From Oceanitalea sp047302425 (GTDB taxonomy: Bacteria > Actinomycetota > Actinomycetes > Actinomycetales > Actinomycetaceae), in assembly GCF_047302425.1 (NCBI RefSeq), contig NZ_CP154855.1:868001-932000 (forward strand): a stretch of DNA of 64,000 nt. The letters are read 5' to 3'. Made by a program: the position numbers and the translations under genes. Below the pieces are notes generated by a model. It did not search any database and was not told the DNA's origin. It saw nothing but the letters and a program-made list of their open reading frames with translations. Shown one piece after another: positions 36,553 to 45,834 of this stretch. Every line of letters starts with the position of its first letter. Positions within the stretch are counted from its first letter, which is position 1.

Positions 36553-39000
36553 ATGACCTCCCTCTTCGACAACCTGCCCGGGCTCATGGGCGGGAACCTG
36601 CCGCCCCTCGCCGCCGCCGTCCCCCCGCGCGGGGACGACGCGCCCTCCGCCGCCCCCGTGACGCCGCGCCAGGCGGACCTGCTCGAGGGCCTCAACCCGC
36701 AGCAGCGCGCGGCCGTCGTCCACCAGGGCGGGCCGCTGCTCATCGTCGCGGGCGCCGGCTCCGGCAAGACCCGCGTCCTCACCCACCGCATCGCCGGGCT
36801 CCTCGCCACCGGCCGCGCCCGGGCGGGGGAGGTGCTGGCGATCACCTTCACCAACAAGGCCGCCGCGGAGATGCGCGAGCGGGTCAGCGAGCTCGTCGGG
36901 CCCGTCGCCCGGCACATGTGGGTCTCCACCTTCCACTCCGCGTGCGTCCGGATCCTGCGCCGCGAGCACGCCACCCTCGGGCTGCGCTCGAGCTTCTCCA
37001 TCTACGACGCCGCGGACTCCCAGCGCCTCATGGCCCTGGTCATGCGCCAGCTCGACCTCGACCCCAAGAAGTACCCGCCGAAGACCTTCTCGCGGAAGGT
37101 GTCGGACCTCAAGAACGAGCTCGTCGACCCGGACTCCTTCGCCGCGGAGGTCAGTGAGGGCAACGCCTTCGACACCGCGCTCGCCCAGGCCTACCGCCAG
37201 TACGACGCGCGGCTGCGCCAGGCGCACGCCCTCGACTTCGACGACCTCATCATGCAGACGGTCAACCTGCTCCAGGCCTTCCCGCACGTGGCCGAGCACT
37301 ACCGCCGCCGCTTCCGGCACGTCCTCGTCGACGAGTACCAGGACACCAACCACGCCCAGTACGTGCTCATCCGCGAGCTCGCCGGGGTCGCCGACGACTC
37401 CACCGGCCTGCCGCCGGCCGAGCTCACCGTCGTCGGTGACGCGGACCAGTCGATCTACGCCTTCCGCGGCGCGACGATCCGCAACATCCTCGAGTTCGAG
37501 GCCGACTACCCCGACGCGACGACGATCCTGCTCGAGCAGAACTACCGCTCCACGCAGAACATCCTCACCGCCGCCAACGCCGTCATCTCGCGCAACCCGA
37601 ACCGCCGCGCGAAGAACCTGTGGACCGACAGCGGCGCCGGCCCCCAGGTTGTCGGCTACGTCGCGGACTCCGAGCACCAGGAGGCCCGCTTCATCGCCGA
37701 GGAGATCGACCGCCTCGGCGACTCCGACGGCGTGCGGCCCGGCGACGTCGCCGTCTTCTACCGCACCAACGCCCAGTCCCGGGCGCTGGAGGAGGTGCTC
37801 GTCCGCGTCGGCATCCCCTACAAGGTGGTCGGCGGCACGCGCTTCTACGAGCGCAAGGAGATCAAGGACGCCCTCGCCTACCTGCGCGCCGTCGCCAACC
37901 CCGACGACGCCGTCAACCTCCGCCGCATCCTCAACGTGCCCAAGCGCGGGCTGGGGGAGCGGGCCGAGGCGATGCTCGCCGCGCACGCCGAGCGGGAGCG
38001 CATCTCCTTCGGCGGTGCGATCGAGCACGCCGCCGCTCCCGACGGCGCCGCCCCCGAGGTCCTCGGCCTCGCCACCCGCGGGCGCACCCAGGTGCGCGCC
38101 TTCCACGAGCTCATGACCGGCCTGCGCGACATGCTCGCCGCCGGGGCCGGACCCGCCGAGATCCTCGACGCCGCCCTCGACCGCTCCGGCTACCTCGCCG
38201 AGCTGCGCGCGAGCGAGGACCCGCAGGACGCCACCCGGGTGGAGAACCTCGCCGAGCTCCACGCCGTCGCCGCCGAGTTCTCCCAGACCGACCCCGACGG
38301 GGACCTCGGCGACTTCCTCGAGCGGGTCGCGCTCGTCGCCGACTCCGACCAGATCCCCGACGACGACGCCGAGAACCAGGGCCAGGTCACCCTGATGACC
38401 GTCCACACCGCCAAGGGCCTGGAGTTCCCGGTCGTCTTCGTCACCGGCCTGGAGGACGGCACCTTCCCCCACCAGCGTTCGCTGACCGACGAGAACGAGC
38501 TGGCCGAGGAGCGGCGCCTCGCCTACGTCGCGCTCACCCGCGCCCGCAAGCGCCTCTACCTCTCCCGCGCCGCGGTGCGCACGGCCTGGGGCATGCCCCA
38601 GCAGCTGCCGCCGAGCCGCTTCATCTCCGACATCCCCGAGGAGCTCCTCGACTGGCGCCGCGCCGAGTCCTCCACCGACGCCCTGCGCGGCGGCGGGTGG
38701 GGCTCGGGCGGCTTCGGCTACGGCGGTGGCCGTCCCGCGGGTGGCAGTGGTGCGCGCAGCGGCCCGGTGCGCACCCGCCGCAGCGAGCCGGAGACCCCGA
38801 GCTTCGGCTCGGCGGCCCCGCGCCCGGCGGGCGACATCCCCGGCTTCGACATCGGCGACAAGGTCACCCACGACTCCTACGGCCTGGGCACCGTCGTCGG
38901 CCTCGAGGGCTCCGGCTCCAGCGCGGTGGCGCAGATCGACTTCGGCGGCGGCCAGGTCAAGCGCCTCCTCCTCCGCTACGCCCCCGTCACCAAGCTCTAG
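36553..39000 (+). CDS. pcrA: ATP-dependent DNA helicase PcrA/UvrD
   Basis: The 815-residue superfamily 1A helicase acts in repair and in clearing replication blocks. The Q-motif and Walker A are LNPQQRAAVVH and GAGSGKTRVL; motif Ia AITFTNKAAAEMRERV; Walker B VDEYQDTN; motif III GDADQSIYAFRGA; motif IV LEQNYRS; motif V VHTAKGLEF; motif VI AYVALTRARKRLYL. The last 50 residues (DKVTHDSYGLGTVVGLEG) form the Tudor-like RNA-polymerase-binding domain of PcrA. The Gly-rich linker before it is typical. Leaderless start likely. Confidence 0.96.
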   Translation: MTSLFDNLPGLMGGNLPPLAAAVPPRGDDAPSAAPVTPRQADLLEGLNPQQRAAVVHQGGPLLIVAGAGSGKTRVLTHRIAGLLATGRARAGEVLAITFTNKAAAEMRERVSELVGPVARHMWVSTFHSACVRILRREHATLGLRSSFSIYDAADSQRLMALVMRQLDLDPKKYPPKTFSRKVSDLKNELVDPDSFAAEVSEGNAFDTALAQAYRQYDARLRQAHALDFDDLIMQTVNLLQAFPHVAEHYRRRFRHVLVDEYQDTNHAQYVLIRELAGVADDSTGLPPAELTVVGDADQSIYAFRGATIRNILEFEADYPDATTILLEQNYRSTQNILTAANAVISRNPNRRAKNLWTDSGAGPQVVGYVADSEHQEARFIAEEIDRLGDSDGVRPGDVAVFYRTNAQSRALEEVLVRVGIPYKVVGGTRFYERKEIKDALAYLRAVANPDDAVNLRRILNVPKRGLGERAEAMLAAHAERERISFGGAIEHAAAPDGAAPEVLGLATRGRTQVRAFHELMTGLRDMLAAGAGPAEILDAALDRSGYLAELRASEDPQDATRVENLAELHAVAAEFSQTDPDGDLGDFLERVALVADSDQIPDDDAENQGQVTLMTVHTAKGLEFPVVFVTGLEDGTFPHQRSLTDENELAEERRLAYVALTRARKRLYLSRAAVRTAWGMPQQLPPSRFISDIPEELLDWRRAESSTDALRGGGWGSGGFGYGGGRPAGGSGARSGPVRTRRSEPETPSFGSAAPRPAGDIPGFDIGDKVTHDSYGLGTVVGLEGSGSSAVAQIDFGGGQVKRLLLRYAPVTKL

Positions 39001-39022
39001 CCGCGACCCCCACTCCCATCCG

Positions 39023-39066
39023 CGCCGACAGCGGAGTTGTTCCGCGGAACAACTCTGCTGTCGGTG
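39023..39066. repeat. Inverted pair of CGCCGACAGC-family repeats forming a hairpin (locus D)
   Basis: CGCCGACAGC then GGAGTTGTTCC (39023-39043), two bases, then GGAACAACTCT then GCTGTCGGTG (39046-39066). The 21-base arms pair almost perfectly with a tight loop. It lies 22 bases after the pcrA stop, where a terminator would be expected. Confidence 0.92.
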
Positions 39067-39152
39067 AAGAGGGGGAGGGGTGCGGCGCGGCTCCCACGCG
39101 GCCGGGCGCGGCGCACCTAGCCTGGGCGCGACACGACTGTCGAGGAGGGCGG

Positions 39153-41024
39153 ATGGCTCAGACCGCCGCGCCGGCTCGCCCCGGGCGCACGGCCCCCCGT
39201 CGTGCTCCCGCCCGGACCACCCCGAAGGCCGGGCACATCCACGGTCTGGACGGGCTGCGGGCGCTCGCCGTCGGCGCCGTCCTCGTCTACCACCTGCGCC
39301 CCACCTCGCTGCCCGGCGGCTTCCTCGGCGTCGACGTCTTCTTCGTCATCTCCGGCTTCCTCATCACCACCCTGCTGCTGCGCGAGCTCGGCTCCAAGGG
39401 CCGGGTAGACCTGCCGCGCTTCTGGCTGCGCCGCGCCCGGCGGCTGCTGCCCGCCCTCGTCAGTGTCGTCGTCGTCAGCGTGAGCCTGGCCGCGGCCGTC
39501 GGCGGCGACCTCCTCGTCAACATCGGCCGGCAGGTGCTCGGCGCGCTGACATTCTCGAACAACTGGCTCGAGATCGGCGCCGGCTCGAGCTACTTCACCC
39601 AGACCTCACCGCTGCTCTTCGTCAACTTCTGGTCCCTCGCGGTGGAGGAGCAGTTCTACCTCGTGTGGCCGCTGCTGCTCGGGCTGCTCCTCGCGCTCAC
39701 GAGCACGGCCCGGCAGCGGGTGCGCCTCGCGCTCGCCGTCGCGACCGTCTCGGCGGTGCTCATGGCCGTGCTCTACACGCCCGGCGAGGACGCCACCCGC
39801 GTCTACTACGGCACCGACACCCACCTCTTCGGCCTCATGATCGGGGTGGCGCTCGCCTTCGCGTGGGCCTCCCCGCGCAGCTGGCTGCACTCCCCGGCGT
39901 GGCAGCGCTGGCGCCAGCCCGCCGCGCTCGTCGCGCTGGCCGGCCTGCTCCTCCTCATGGTCGTCCTCGACGAGGGCTCGGCCCTCACCTTCCGGGGCGG
40001 CATCCTCGCCGCCTCGCTCCTCACGGCTGTCCTGGTCGCGGCCCTGCTCGGGCCGGTCGGCCTCTACCAGCGGCTGCTGCGCATGCCGCCGGTCGCCTGG
40101 CTGGGGGAGCGGTCCTACGGCATCTACCTGTGGCACTGGCCGCTCATCCTCATCCTCACCGAGCTGCTGCCCGCCACCACCTACGACTCCGCGCTCAGCT
40201 GGACCACCCGGGCGCTCGCCCTGCTGCTCACGCTCGTCGTCGCCGGTGCCTCCTACCGGTGGCTGGAGATGCCGGTCCGTCGCGAGGGCTTCACCGGGCT
40301 GTGGCGGCGCTGGCTCACTGCGCTGCGCGGGGGCCGGCGTGCCGCGCAGGTGGTCGGTGGCGCCGCCGTCGTCCTCCTCGTCACGACCGCCGTGGCGGTG
40401 GCGACCGCGCCGACGACGTCGCTCACCCAGCAGCAGATCGAGGCCAACGAGGAGCTCCTCGCCGCGGCGGAGGAGGTCACCCAGGCCCCGCCCCCGCCCG
40501 CCGACTGGACCGTGCCCAGCGGGGAGGAGATCACCGGCTTCGGCGACTCCATCATGGTGACGAGCGCCCACGGCCTCACCTACCGCTGGCCCGAGATCGC
40601 CCTGGACGCCAAGTCCAACCGCCAGTGGCCCGACGGCCTGGCCGCGATCGAGCAGGCCGTCGCCCAGGGCACGGTGCGCCGCGCCGTCGTCCTCGACTTC
40701 GGGACCAACGCCGGCGTCGGGGACCCGGACGTCGTCCGTGCCGCGCTCGACGCGCTCGGCCCCAGCCGCATGGTCGTCGTCGTCAATCTCTACGGCGGCT
40801 CCCACTGGATCCCGGAGGCCAACGCGGCACTCGCCGACGTCGTCGCCGACTACCCCAACGCGATCATCGCGGACTGGTACGCCGCCATCGACGCCGAGCC
40901 GGACATGCTCCAGTCCGACGGCATCCACCCCGACATCGAGGGCGGCCACCTGTACACCGACGTCGTCGCCGAGGCGTTCGTCGAGCTGTCCGAGCGGATG
41001 CTGGAGGAGACTGCCGGTGAGTGA
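39153..41024 (+). CDS. Membrane acyltransferase (OafA/YrhL type) with C-terminal SGNH domain
   Basis: The 623-residue protein has a polar N-terminus of about 35 residues, then ten or eleven membrane helices of the acyltransferase-3 family with HIHGLDGLRALAV and DVFFVISGFLIT. GERSYGIYLWHWPLIL is also conserved. After the last helix (about residue 415) an extracytoplasmic SGNH domain follows: GFGDSIM with the serine nucleophile, FGTNAG and SDGIHPDIEGG with the Asp-His pair. Proteins of this layout O-acetylate peptidoglycan or surface glycans. GGAGGGCGG stands upstream of ATG 39153. Confidence 0.88.
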   Translation: MAQTAAPARPGRTAPRRAPARTTPKAGHIHGLDGLRALAVGAVLVYHLRPTSLPGGFLGVDVFFVISGFLITTLLLRELGSKGRVDLPRFWLRRARRLLPALVSVVVVSVSLAAAVGGDLLVNIGRQVLGALTFSNNWLEIGAGSSYFTQTSPLLFVNFWSLAVEEQFYLVWPLLLGLLLALTSTARQRVRLALAVATVSAVLMAVLYTPGEDATRVYYGTDTHLFGLMIGVALAFAWASPRSWLHSPAWQRWRQPAALVALAGLLLLMVVLDEGSALTFRGGILAASLLTAVLVAALLGPVGLYQRLLRMPPVAWLGERSYGIYLWHWPLILILTELLPATTYDSALSWTTRALALLLTLVVAGASYRWLEMPVRREGFTGLWRRWLTALRGGRRAAQVVGGAAVVLLVTTAVAVATAPTTSLTQQQIEANEELLAAAEEVTQAPPPPADWTVPSGEEITGFGDSIMVTSAHGLTYRWPEIALDAKSNRQWPDGLAAIEQAVAQGTVRRAVVLDFGTNAGVGDPDVVRAALDALGPSRMVVVVNLYGGSHWIPEANAALADVVADYPNAIIADWYAAIDAEPDMLQSDGIHPDIEGGHLYTDVVAEAFVELSERMLEETAGE

Positions 41025-41610
41025 CGTCGTCGTCGGCGAGGACGGCCTGGCTCGCCCCGCGTGGGCCGCCACGGACCCGCTGCTGCGCGAGTACTACGAC
41101 ACCGAGTGGGGCATGCCGGTGCGCGACGAGCGCGGCCTGTTCGAGCGGCTCAGCCTCGAGGCCTTCCAGTCCGGCCTCTCGTGGGCCACGATCCTGCGTA
41201 AGCGCCCCGCCTTCCGCTCCGCCTTCGCCGACTTCGACCCCGACGCCGTCTCCGCCTTCGACGACGGCGACGTCGCCCGGCTCATGGCAGACGCCGGCAT
41301 CGTCCGCAACCGCCGCAAGGTCGACGCGACGATCGCCAACGCCCGCGCGACCGTCGCCCTGCGCGCCGACGGCGGCCTGCCCGCGCTCATCTGGTCCTTC
41401 CAGCCGGCCGAGACGCCCCGCCCGCGCACCTTCGCGGAGATCCCGACGACGTCGCCCGAGTCCGTCGCGCTCGCCAAGGAGCTCAAGGCCCGCGGCTTCC
41501 GGCACGTCGGCCCGACGACGATGTTCGCGCTCATGGAGGCCGTCGGGATCGTCGACACCCACCTCGTCGGCAGCCACCGCCGCGGGACCTCGGGGGTCTG
41601 GCCGGCGTAG
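41017..41610 (+). CDS. tag: DNA-3-methyladenine glycosylase I, lacking most zinc ligands
   Basis: The 197-residue protein starts at GTG 41017, overlapping the acyltransferase stop. It has the Tag core: EYYDTEWGMPV, LSLEAFQSGLSWATIL (the conserved Glu and Trp that recognise 3-methyladenine), IVRNRRKVDATIANA and GFRHVGPTTMFALMEA. Compared with E. coli Tag the zinc snap (two Cys and two His) is mostly missing: RPAW replaces RCGW, YYD replaces YHD and THLVGS replaces DHVVGC; only one His remains. Function in alkylation repair remains likely. Confidence 0.9.
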   Translation: MSDVVVGEDGLARPAWAATDPLLREYYDTEWGMPVRDERGLFERLSLEAFQSGLSWATILRKRPAFRSAFADFDPDAVSAFDDGDVARLMADAGIVRNRRKVDATIANARATVALRADGGLPALIWSFQPAETPRPRTFAEIPTTSPESVALAKELKARGFRHVGPTTMFALMEAVGIVDTHLVGSHRRGTSGVWPA

Positions 41611-41685
41611 GCCGGTGCTCCGGATGCCGGGCCGCCGCCGGGGTCCTAGCGTCTGCACCGAGCAGTCGGACGACAGGAGCACGCA

Positions 41686-41814
41686 GTGGGACGAGAGACG
41701 CCTGAGGCAGCGCACGACGCGTCGGCGGAGGCCGCCGAGCAGCAGGAGGAGGAGACCTCGAGCCTCGAACGGGCCGGCGAGGACGAGGAGGCCATCGAGG
41801 AGCGCCTCGGCTAG
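41686..41814 (+). CDS. Putative 42-residue acidic protein
   Basis: GTG 41686 with AGGAG seven bases upstream opens a frame of 42 codons: VGRETPEAAHDASAEAAEQQ and so on, ending EEAIEERLG before TAG. Thirty-seven of 42 codons end in G or C. The product is very acidic and likely helical or disordered. A TAGCGT box at 41647-41652 could be its -10. I do not recognise it, and no homology was testable, so it may be spurious. Confidence 0.4.
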   Translation: MGRETPEAAHDASAEAAEQQEEETSSLERAGEDEEAIEERLG

Positions 41815-41840
41815 CTGCGCGGGGGCGGGCCGCCAGGAAG

Positions 41841-41931
41841 GTGCCACAACTGAGCCCGGCACGCGCCGCCACGCCGCGCGACGCGCCGTGGCAGGGCCCG
41901 ATGGCGCCTCGGTCGAGCCCGCTTGTGGCAC
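41841..41931. repeat. Inverted repeat GTGCCACAA in the 41815-41959 gap
   Basis: GTGCCACAACTGAGCCCG (41841-41858) and CGAGCCCGCTTGTGGCAC (41914-41931) share nine perfectly inverted outer bases and looser inner similarity. It could be a terminator for the acidic gene or another dispersed repeat. The rest of this gap contains nothing I can name. Confidence 0.5.
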
Positions 41932-41959
41932 GCAGCAGCTCGGGGGAGAGGATGGACCC

Positions 41960-42565
41960 ATGACCGAGCAGAGCAAGTGGGTCCGGATGACCCAGGACAA
42001 CCCCCAGCACTCGCACTGGTACGTCGAGCGCTTCCGGAAGATGGCGGAGTCCGGCGCCGACCTCGTCGGTGAGGCGCGGCTGGTCGACGCGATGGTGCCG
42101 CGCGGGGCGCGGATCCTCGACGCCGGCTGCGGTCCGGGCCGCCACGGCGGCTACCTCGCCGCGCAGGGGCACACCGTCGTCGGCGTCGACGTCGACCCCG
42201 TGCTCATCGCCGCCGCGCAGGAGGACTTCCCCGGCGCGACGTGGGTGGTCGAGGACCTCGCCGAGCTCGACCTGCCCGCCCGGGGCATCGCCGAGCCCTT
42301 CGACGCGATCCTCTGCGCCGGCAACGTCATGACCTTCCTCGCGACGAGCACCCGGCGCGAGGTGCTGAGCCGGATGGCCCGCCACCTCACCCACGACGGC
42401 CGCGCCGTCATCGGCTTCGGCGCCGACCGCGGCTACGAGTTCGACGACTTCCTCGGCGACGCCGTCGCCGCCGGGCTCGTGGCCGACCACCTGCTCTCCA
42501 CCTGGGACCTGCGCCCGGCCACCGAGGACTCCGACTTCCTCGTCGCCGTGCTCCGCCGCGCCTGA
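41960..42565 (+). CDS. Class I SAM-dependent methyltransferase
   Basis: The 201-residue protein starts at ATG 41960 (MTEQSKWVRMTQDNPQHSHW). Motif I is RILDAGCGPGRHGGYLA; strand 2 VVGVDVDPVLI; and the FDAILCAGNVMTFLA segment. Such small cytosolic methyltransferases are common in actinobacteria; target unknown. It precedes the aldo/keto reductase by 29 bases and may share its transcript. Confidence 0.85.
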   Translation: MTEQSKWVRMTQDNPQHSHWYVERFRKMAESGADLVGEARLVDAMVPRGARILDAGCGPGRHGGYLAAQGHTVVGVDVDPVLIAAAQEDFPGATWVVEDLAELDLPARGIAEPFDAILCAGNVMTFLATSTRREVLSRMARHLTHDGRAVIGFGADRGYEFDDFLGDAVAAGLVADHLLSTWDLRPATEDSDFLVAVLRRA

Positions 42566-42594
42566 CCTGACACCACCGACCCCGAGAGGACTCC

Positions 42595-43554
<960 letters not shown>

Positions 43555-43560
43555 CAGCGG

Positions 43561-43590
43561 CCGGGCCGGTCCGGCGACGGACCGGCCCGG
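43561..43590 (+). terminator. Terminator after the aldo/keto reductase
   Basis: CCGGGCCGGTCCG, loop GCGA, CGGACCGGCCCGG: a perfect 13-base stem starting six bases after the stop. Confidence 0.88.
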
Positions 43591-43614
43591 GTGGGCCCTG
43601 TCGGGCCGGGCGGG

Positions 43615-43644
43615 TACAGTGGACGGAGATGTCTCGATGTCGAG
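43615..43644 (+). promoter_or_regulatory. sucC promoter -10 and palindromic operator
   Basis: TACAGT (43615-43620) is a good -10. Twelve bases later is the perfect palindrome CTCGATGTCGAG apart from its TG centre (43633-43644). The same 13 bases, TCTCGATGTCGAG, occur upstream of icd at 57462. At sucC the site lies around +6 to +18, typical of repressor roadblocks. Confidence 0.6.
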
Positions 43645-43678
43645 GCATTCCGAGAACGTCGATGAGAGGACTGACCTG

Positions 43679-44839
43679 GTGGACCTTTTCGAGTACCAGG
43701 CACGGGACGTGTTCGAGAAGCACGGGGTACCCGTCCTGGGCGGGATCGTGGCGACCACGCCGGCAGAGGCACGTGCCGCGGCCGAGCAGCTGGGTGGGGG
43801 GACCGTCGTCGTCAAGGCACAGGTCAAGACCGGCGGCCGCGGCAAGGCGGGCGGCGTCAAGCTCGCCCACAGCCCGGAGGAGGCCGAGGCCCGCGCGAGC
43901 GAGATCCTCGGCATGGACATCAAGGGCCACACCGTCCACCGCGTGATGATCGCCGAGGGCGCGAAGATCGCCGAGGAGTTCTACTTCTCGGTGCTCCTCG
44001 ACCGCGCCGAGCGCCGCTACCTGGCCATGGCCAGCGTCGAGGGCGGCATGGAGATCGAGCAGCTGGCCGTCGAGCGCCCCGAGGCGCTCGCGCGCGTCCC
44101 CGTCGACCCGATGACCGGGATCGACGAGGCCAAGGCGCAGGAGATCGTCTCCGCCGCCGGCTTCTCCGCGGACGTGGCCGACGCCGTCGCCGACGTCATC
44201 CAGAAGCTGTGGACCGTCTACGCGAGCGAGGACGCGACCCTCGTCGAGGTCAACCCCCTCGTGCGCACCGAGGACGGCAAGATCATCGCCCTCGACGGCA
44301 AGGTGACGATCGACGCGAACGCCGACTTCCGTCACCCCGAGCACGCCGAGCTCGAGGACAAGGACGCCGCCGACCCGCTCGAGGCCAAGGCCAAGGAGCT
44401 GGGCCTCAACTACGTCAAGCTCGACGGCGAGGTCGGCATCATCGGCAACGGCGCGGGTCTCGTCATGAGCACCCTCGACGTCGTCGCCTACGCGGGCGAG
44501 CAGTACGGCGTCGGACCGGCGAACTTCCTCGACATCGGCGGCGGTGCGAACGCCGAGGTCATGGCGAACGGGCTGGACGTCATCCTCGGTGACGAGCAGG
44601 TCAAGAGCGTCTTCGTCAACGTCTTCGGCGGCATCACCGCGTGTGACCAGGTCGCCAGCGGCATCGTCAAGGCGCTGGAGATCCTCGGTGACTCCGCCAC
44701 CAAGCCGCTCGTCGTCCGCCTGGACGGCAACAACGTGGTCGAGGGTCGTCGCATCCTCGACGAGGCCAACCACCCGCTGGTCACCATGGTGGACACGATG
44801 GACGACGCCGCGGCCAAGGCCGCCGAGCTCGCGAAGTAA
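43679..44839 (+). CDS. sucC: Succinyl-CoA synthetase beta subunit (ADP-forming)
   Basis: The 386-residue protein starts at GTG 43679 (VDLFEYQARDVFEKHG) with GAGAGGA upstream; the frame's earlier ATG at 43619 would include the operator. It has the ATP-grasp features KAQVKTGGRGKAGGVKLA, LVEVNPLV and the C-terminal FVNVFGGITACD. It joins SucD to make succinate and ATP from succinyl-CoA. sucD begins 15 bases after its stop. Confidence 0.95.
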   Translation: MDLFEYQARDVFEKHGVPVLGGIVATTPAEARAAAEQLGGGTVVVKAQVKTGGRGKAGGVKLAHSPEEAEARASEILGMDIKGHTVHRVMIAEGAKIAEEFYFSVLLDRAERRYLAMASVEGGMEIEQLAVERPEALARVPVDPMTGIDEAKAQEIVSAAGFSADVADAVADVIQKLWTVYASEDATLVEVNPLVRTEDGKIIALDGKVTIDANADFRHPEHAELEDKDAADPLEAKAKELGLNYVKLDGEVGIIGNGAGLVMSTLDVVAYAGEQYGVGPANFLDIGGGANAEVMANGLDVILGDEQVKSVFVNVFGGITACDQVASGIVKALEILGDSATKPLVVRLDGNNVVEGRRILDEANHPLVTMVDTMDDAAAKAAELAK

Positions 44840-44854
44840 GGACGGGACAACAGC

Positions 44855-45775
44855 ATGTCGATCTTCCTCGACGCGAACTCGCGCGTCATCGTCCAGGGCA
44901 TGACCGGTGCCGAGGGCCAGAAGCACACCCGCCGGATGCTCGGTTCGGGCACCCAGGTCGTCGGCGGCGTCAACCCGCGCAAGGCCGGCACGAGCGTCGA
45001 CTTCGACGTCACCCCCATCGGCCCCGGCGCCGAGGAGCGGAGCGCCGGCACGGTCTCCGTGCCCGTGTACGGCACTGTGGCCGAGGCGATGGAGGCCACC
45101 GGCGCCAACGTCTCGGTCATCTTCGTGCCGCCGGCCCACACCAAGGGTGCGGTCATCGAGGCCGTCGACGCCGGCATGCCGCTCGTCGTCATCATCACCG
45201 AGGGCGTCCCGGTGGCCGACACCGCCGAGTTCTTCACCTACGCGGAGAGCAAGGGCGTGCGGCTCATCGGCCCCAACTGCCCCGGCATCATCAGCCCCGG
45301 CAAGTCCAACGTCGGCATCACGCCCGCGGACATCACCGGCCCGGGCCGCATCGGCCTCGTGTCGAAGTCCGGCACGCTGACCTACCAGATGATGTACGAG
45401 CTGCGGGACATCGGCTTCACCACCGCCATCGGCATCGGCGGGGACCCGATCATCGGGACCACCCACATCGACGCCCTCGCGGCCTTCGAGGCGGACCCCG
45501 ACACCGAGCTCATCGTCATGATCGGTGAGATCGGTGGCGACGCCGAGGAGCGGGCCGCGGCGTTCATCAAGGAGAACGTCACCAAGCCGGTCGTCGGCTA
45601 CGTCGCCGGGTTCACCGCGCCCGAGGGCAAGACGATGGGCCACGCCGGCGCCATCGTGTCCGGCTCCTCCGGCACCGCCGAGGCGAAGAAGGAGGCTCTC
45701 GAGGCCGCCGGCGTCAAGGTCGGCAAGACCCCGAGCGAGACCGCGCGCCTGGCGCGCGAGCTGCTCCAGGGCTGA
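44855..45775 (+). CDS. sucD: Succinyl-CoA synthetase alpha subunit
   Basis: The 306-residue subunit binds CoA and holds the phosphohistidine. Landmarks are VIVQGMTGAEGQKHT (CoA-binding), RLIGPNCPGIISPGK, SKSGTLTYQ and GHAGAIVSG, where the histidine is phosphorylated. Length is slightly longer than the E. coli protein. It is directly downstream of sucC and followed by a strong terminator. Confidence 0.96.
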   Translation: MSIFLDANSRVIVQGMTGAEGQKHTRRMLGSGTQVVGGVNPRKAGTSVDFDVTPIGPGAEERSAGTVSVPVYGTVAEAMEATGANVSVIFVPPAHTKGAVIEAVDAGMPLVVIITEGVPVADTAEFFTYAESKGVRLIGPNCPGIISPGKSNVGITPADITGPGRIGLVSKSGTLTYQMMYELRDIGFTTAIGIGGDPIIGTTHIDALAAFEADPDTELIVMIGEIGGDAEERAAAFIKENVTKPVVGYVAGFTAPEGKTMGHAGAIVSGSSGTAEAKKEALEAAGVKVGKTPSETARLARELLQG

Positions 45776-45796
45776 GCACTCCGCACCACCCACGAC

Positions 45797-45826
45797 GGGC
45801 CCGCCGCGCACTTGCGCGGCGGGCCC
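45797..45826. terminator. Terminator between sucD and the LPXTG gene
   Basis: GGGCCCGCCGCGC pairs with GCGCGGCGGGCCC around ACTT: a 13-base perfect stem between two convergent genes. It is followed by TCGT. Confidence 0.9.
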
Positions 45827-45834
45827 TCGTGCAC

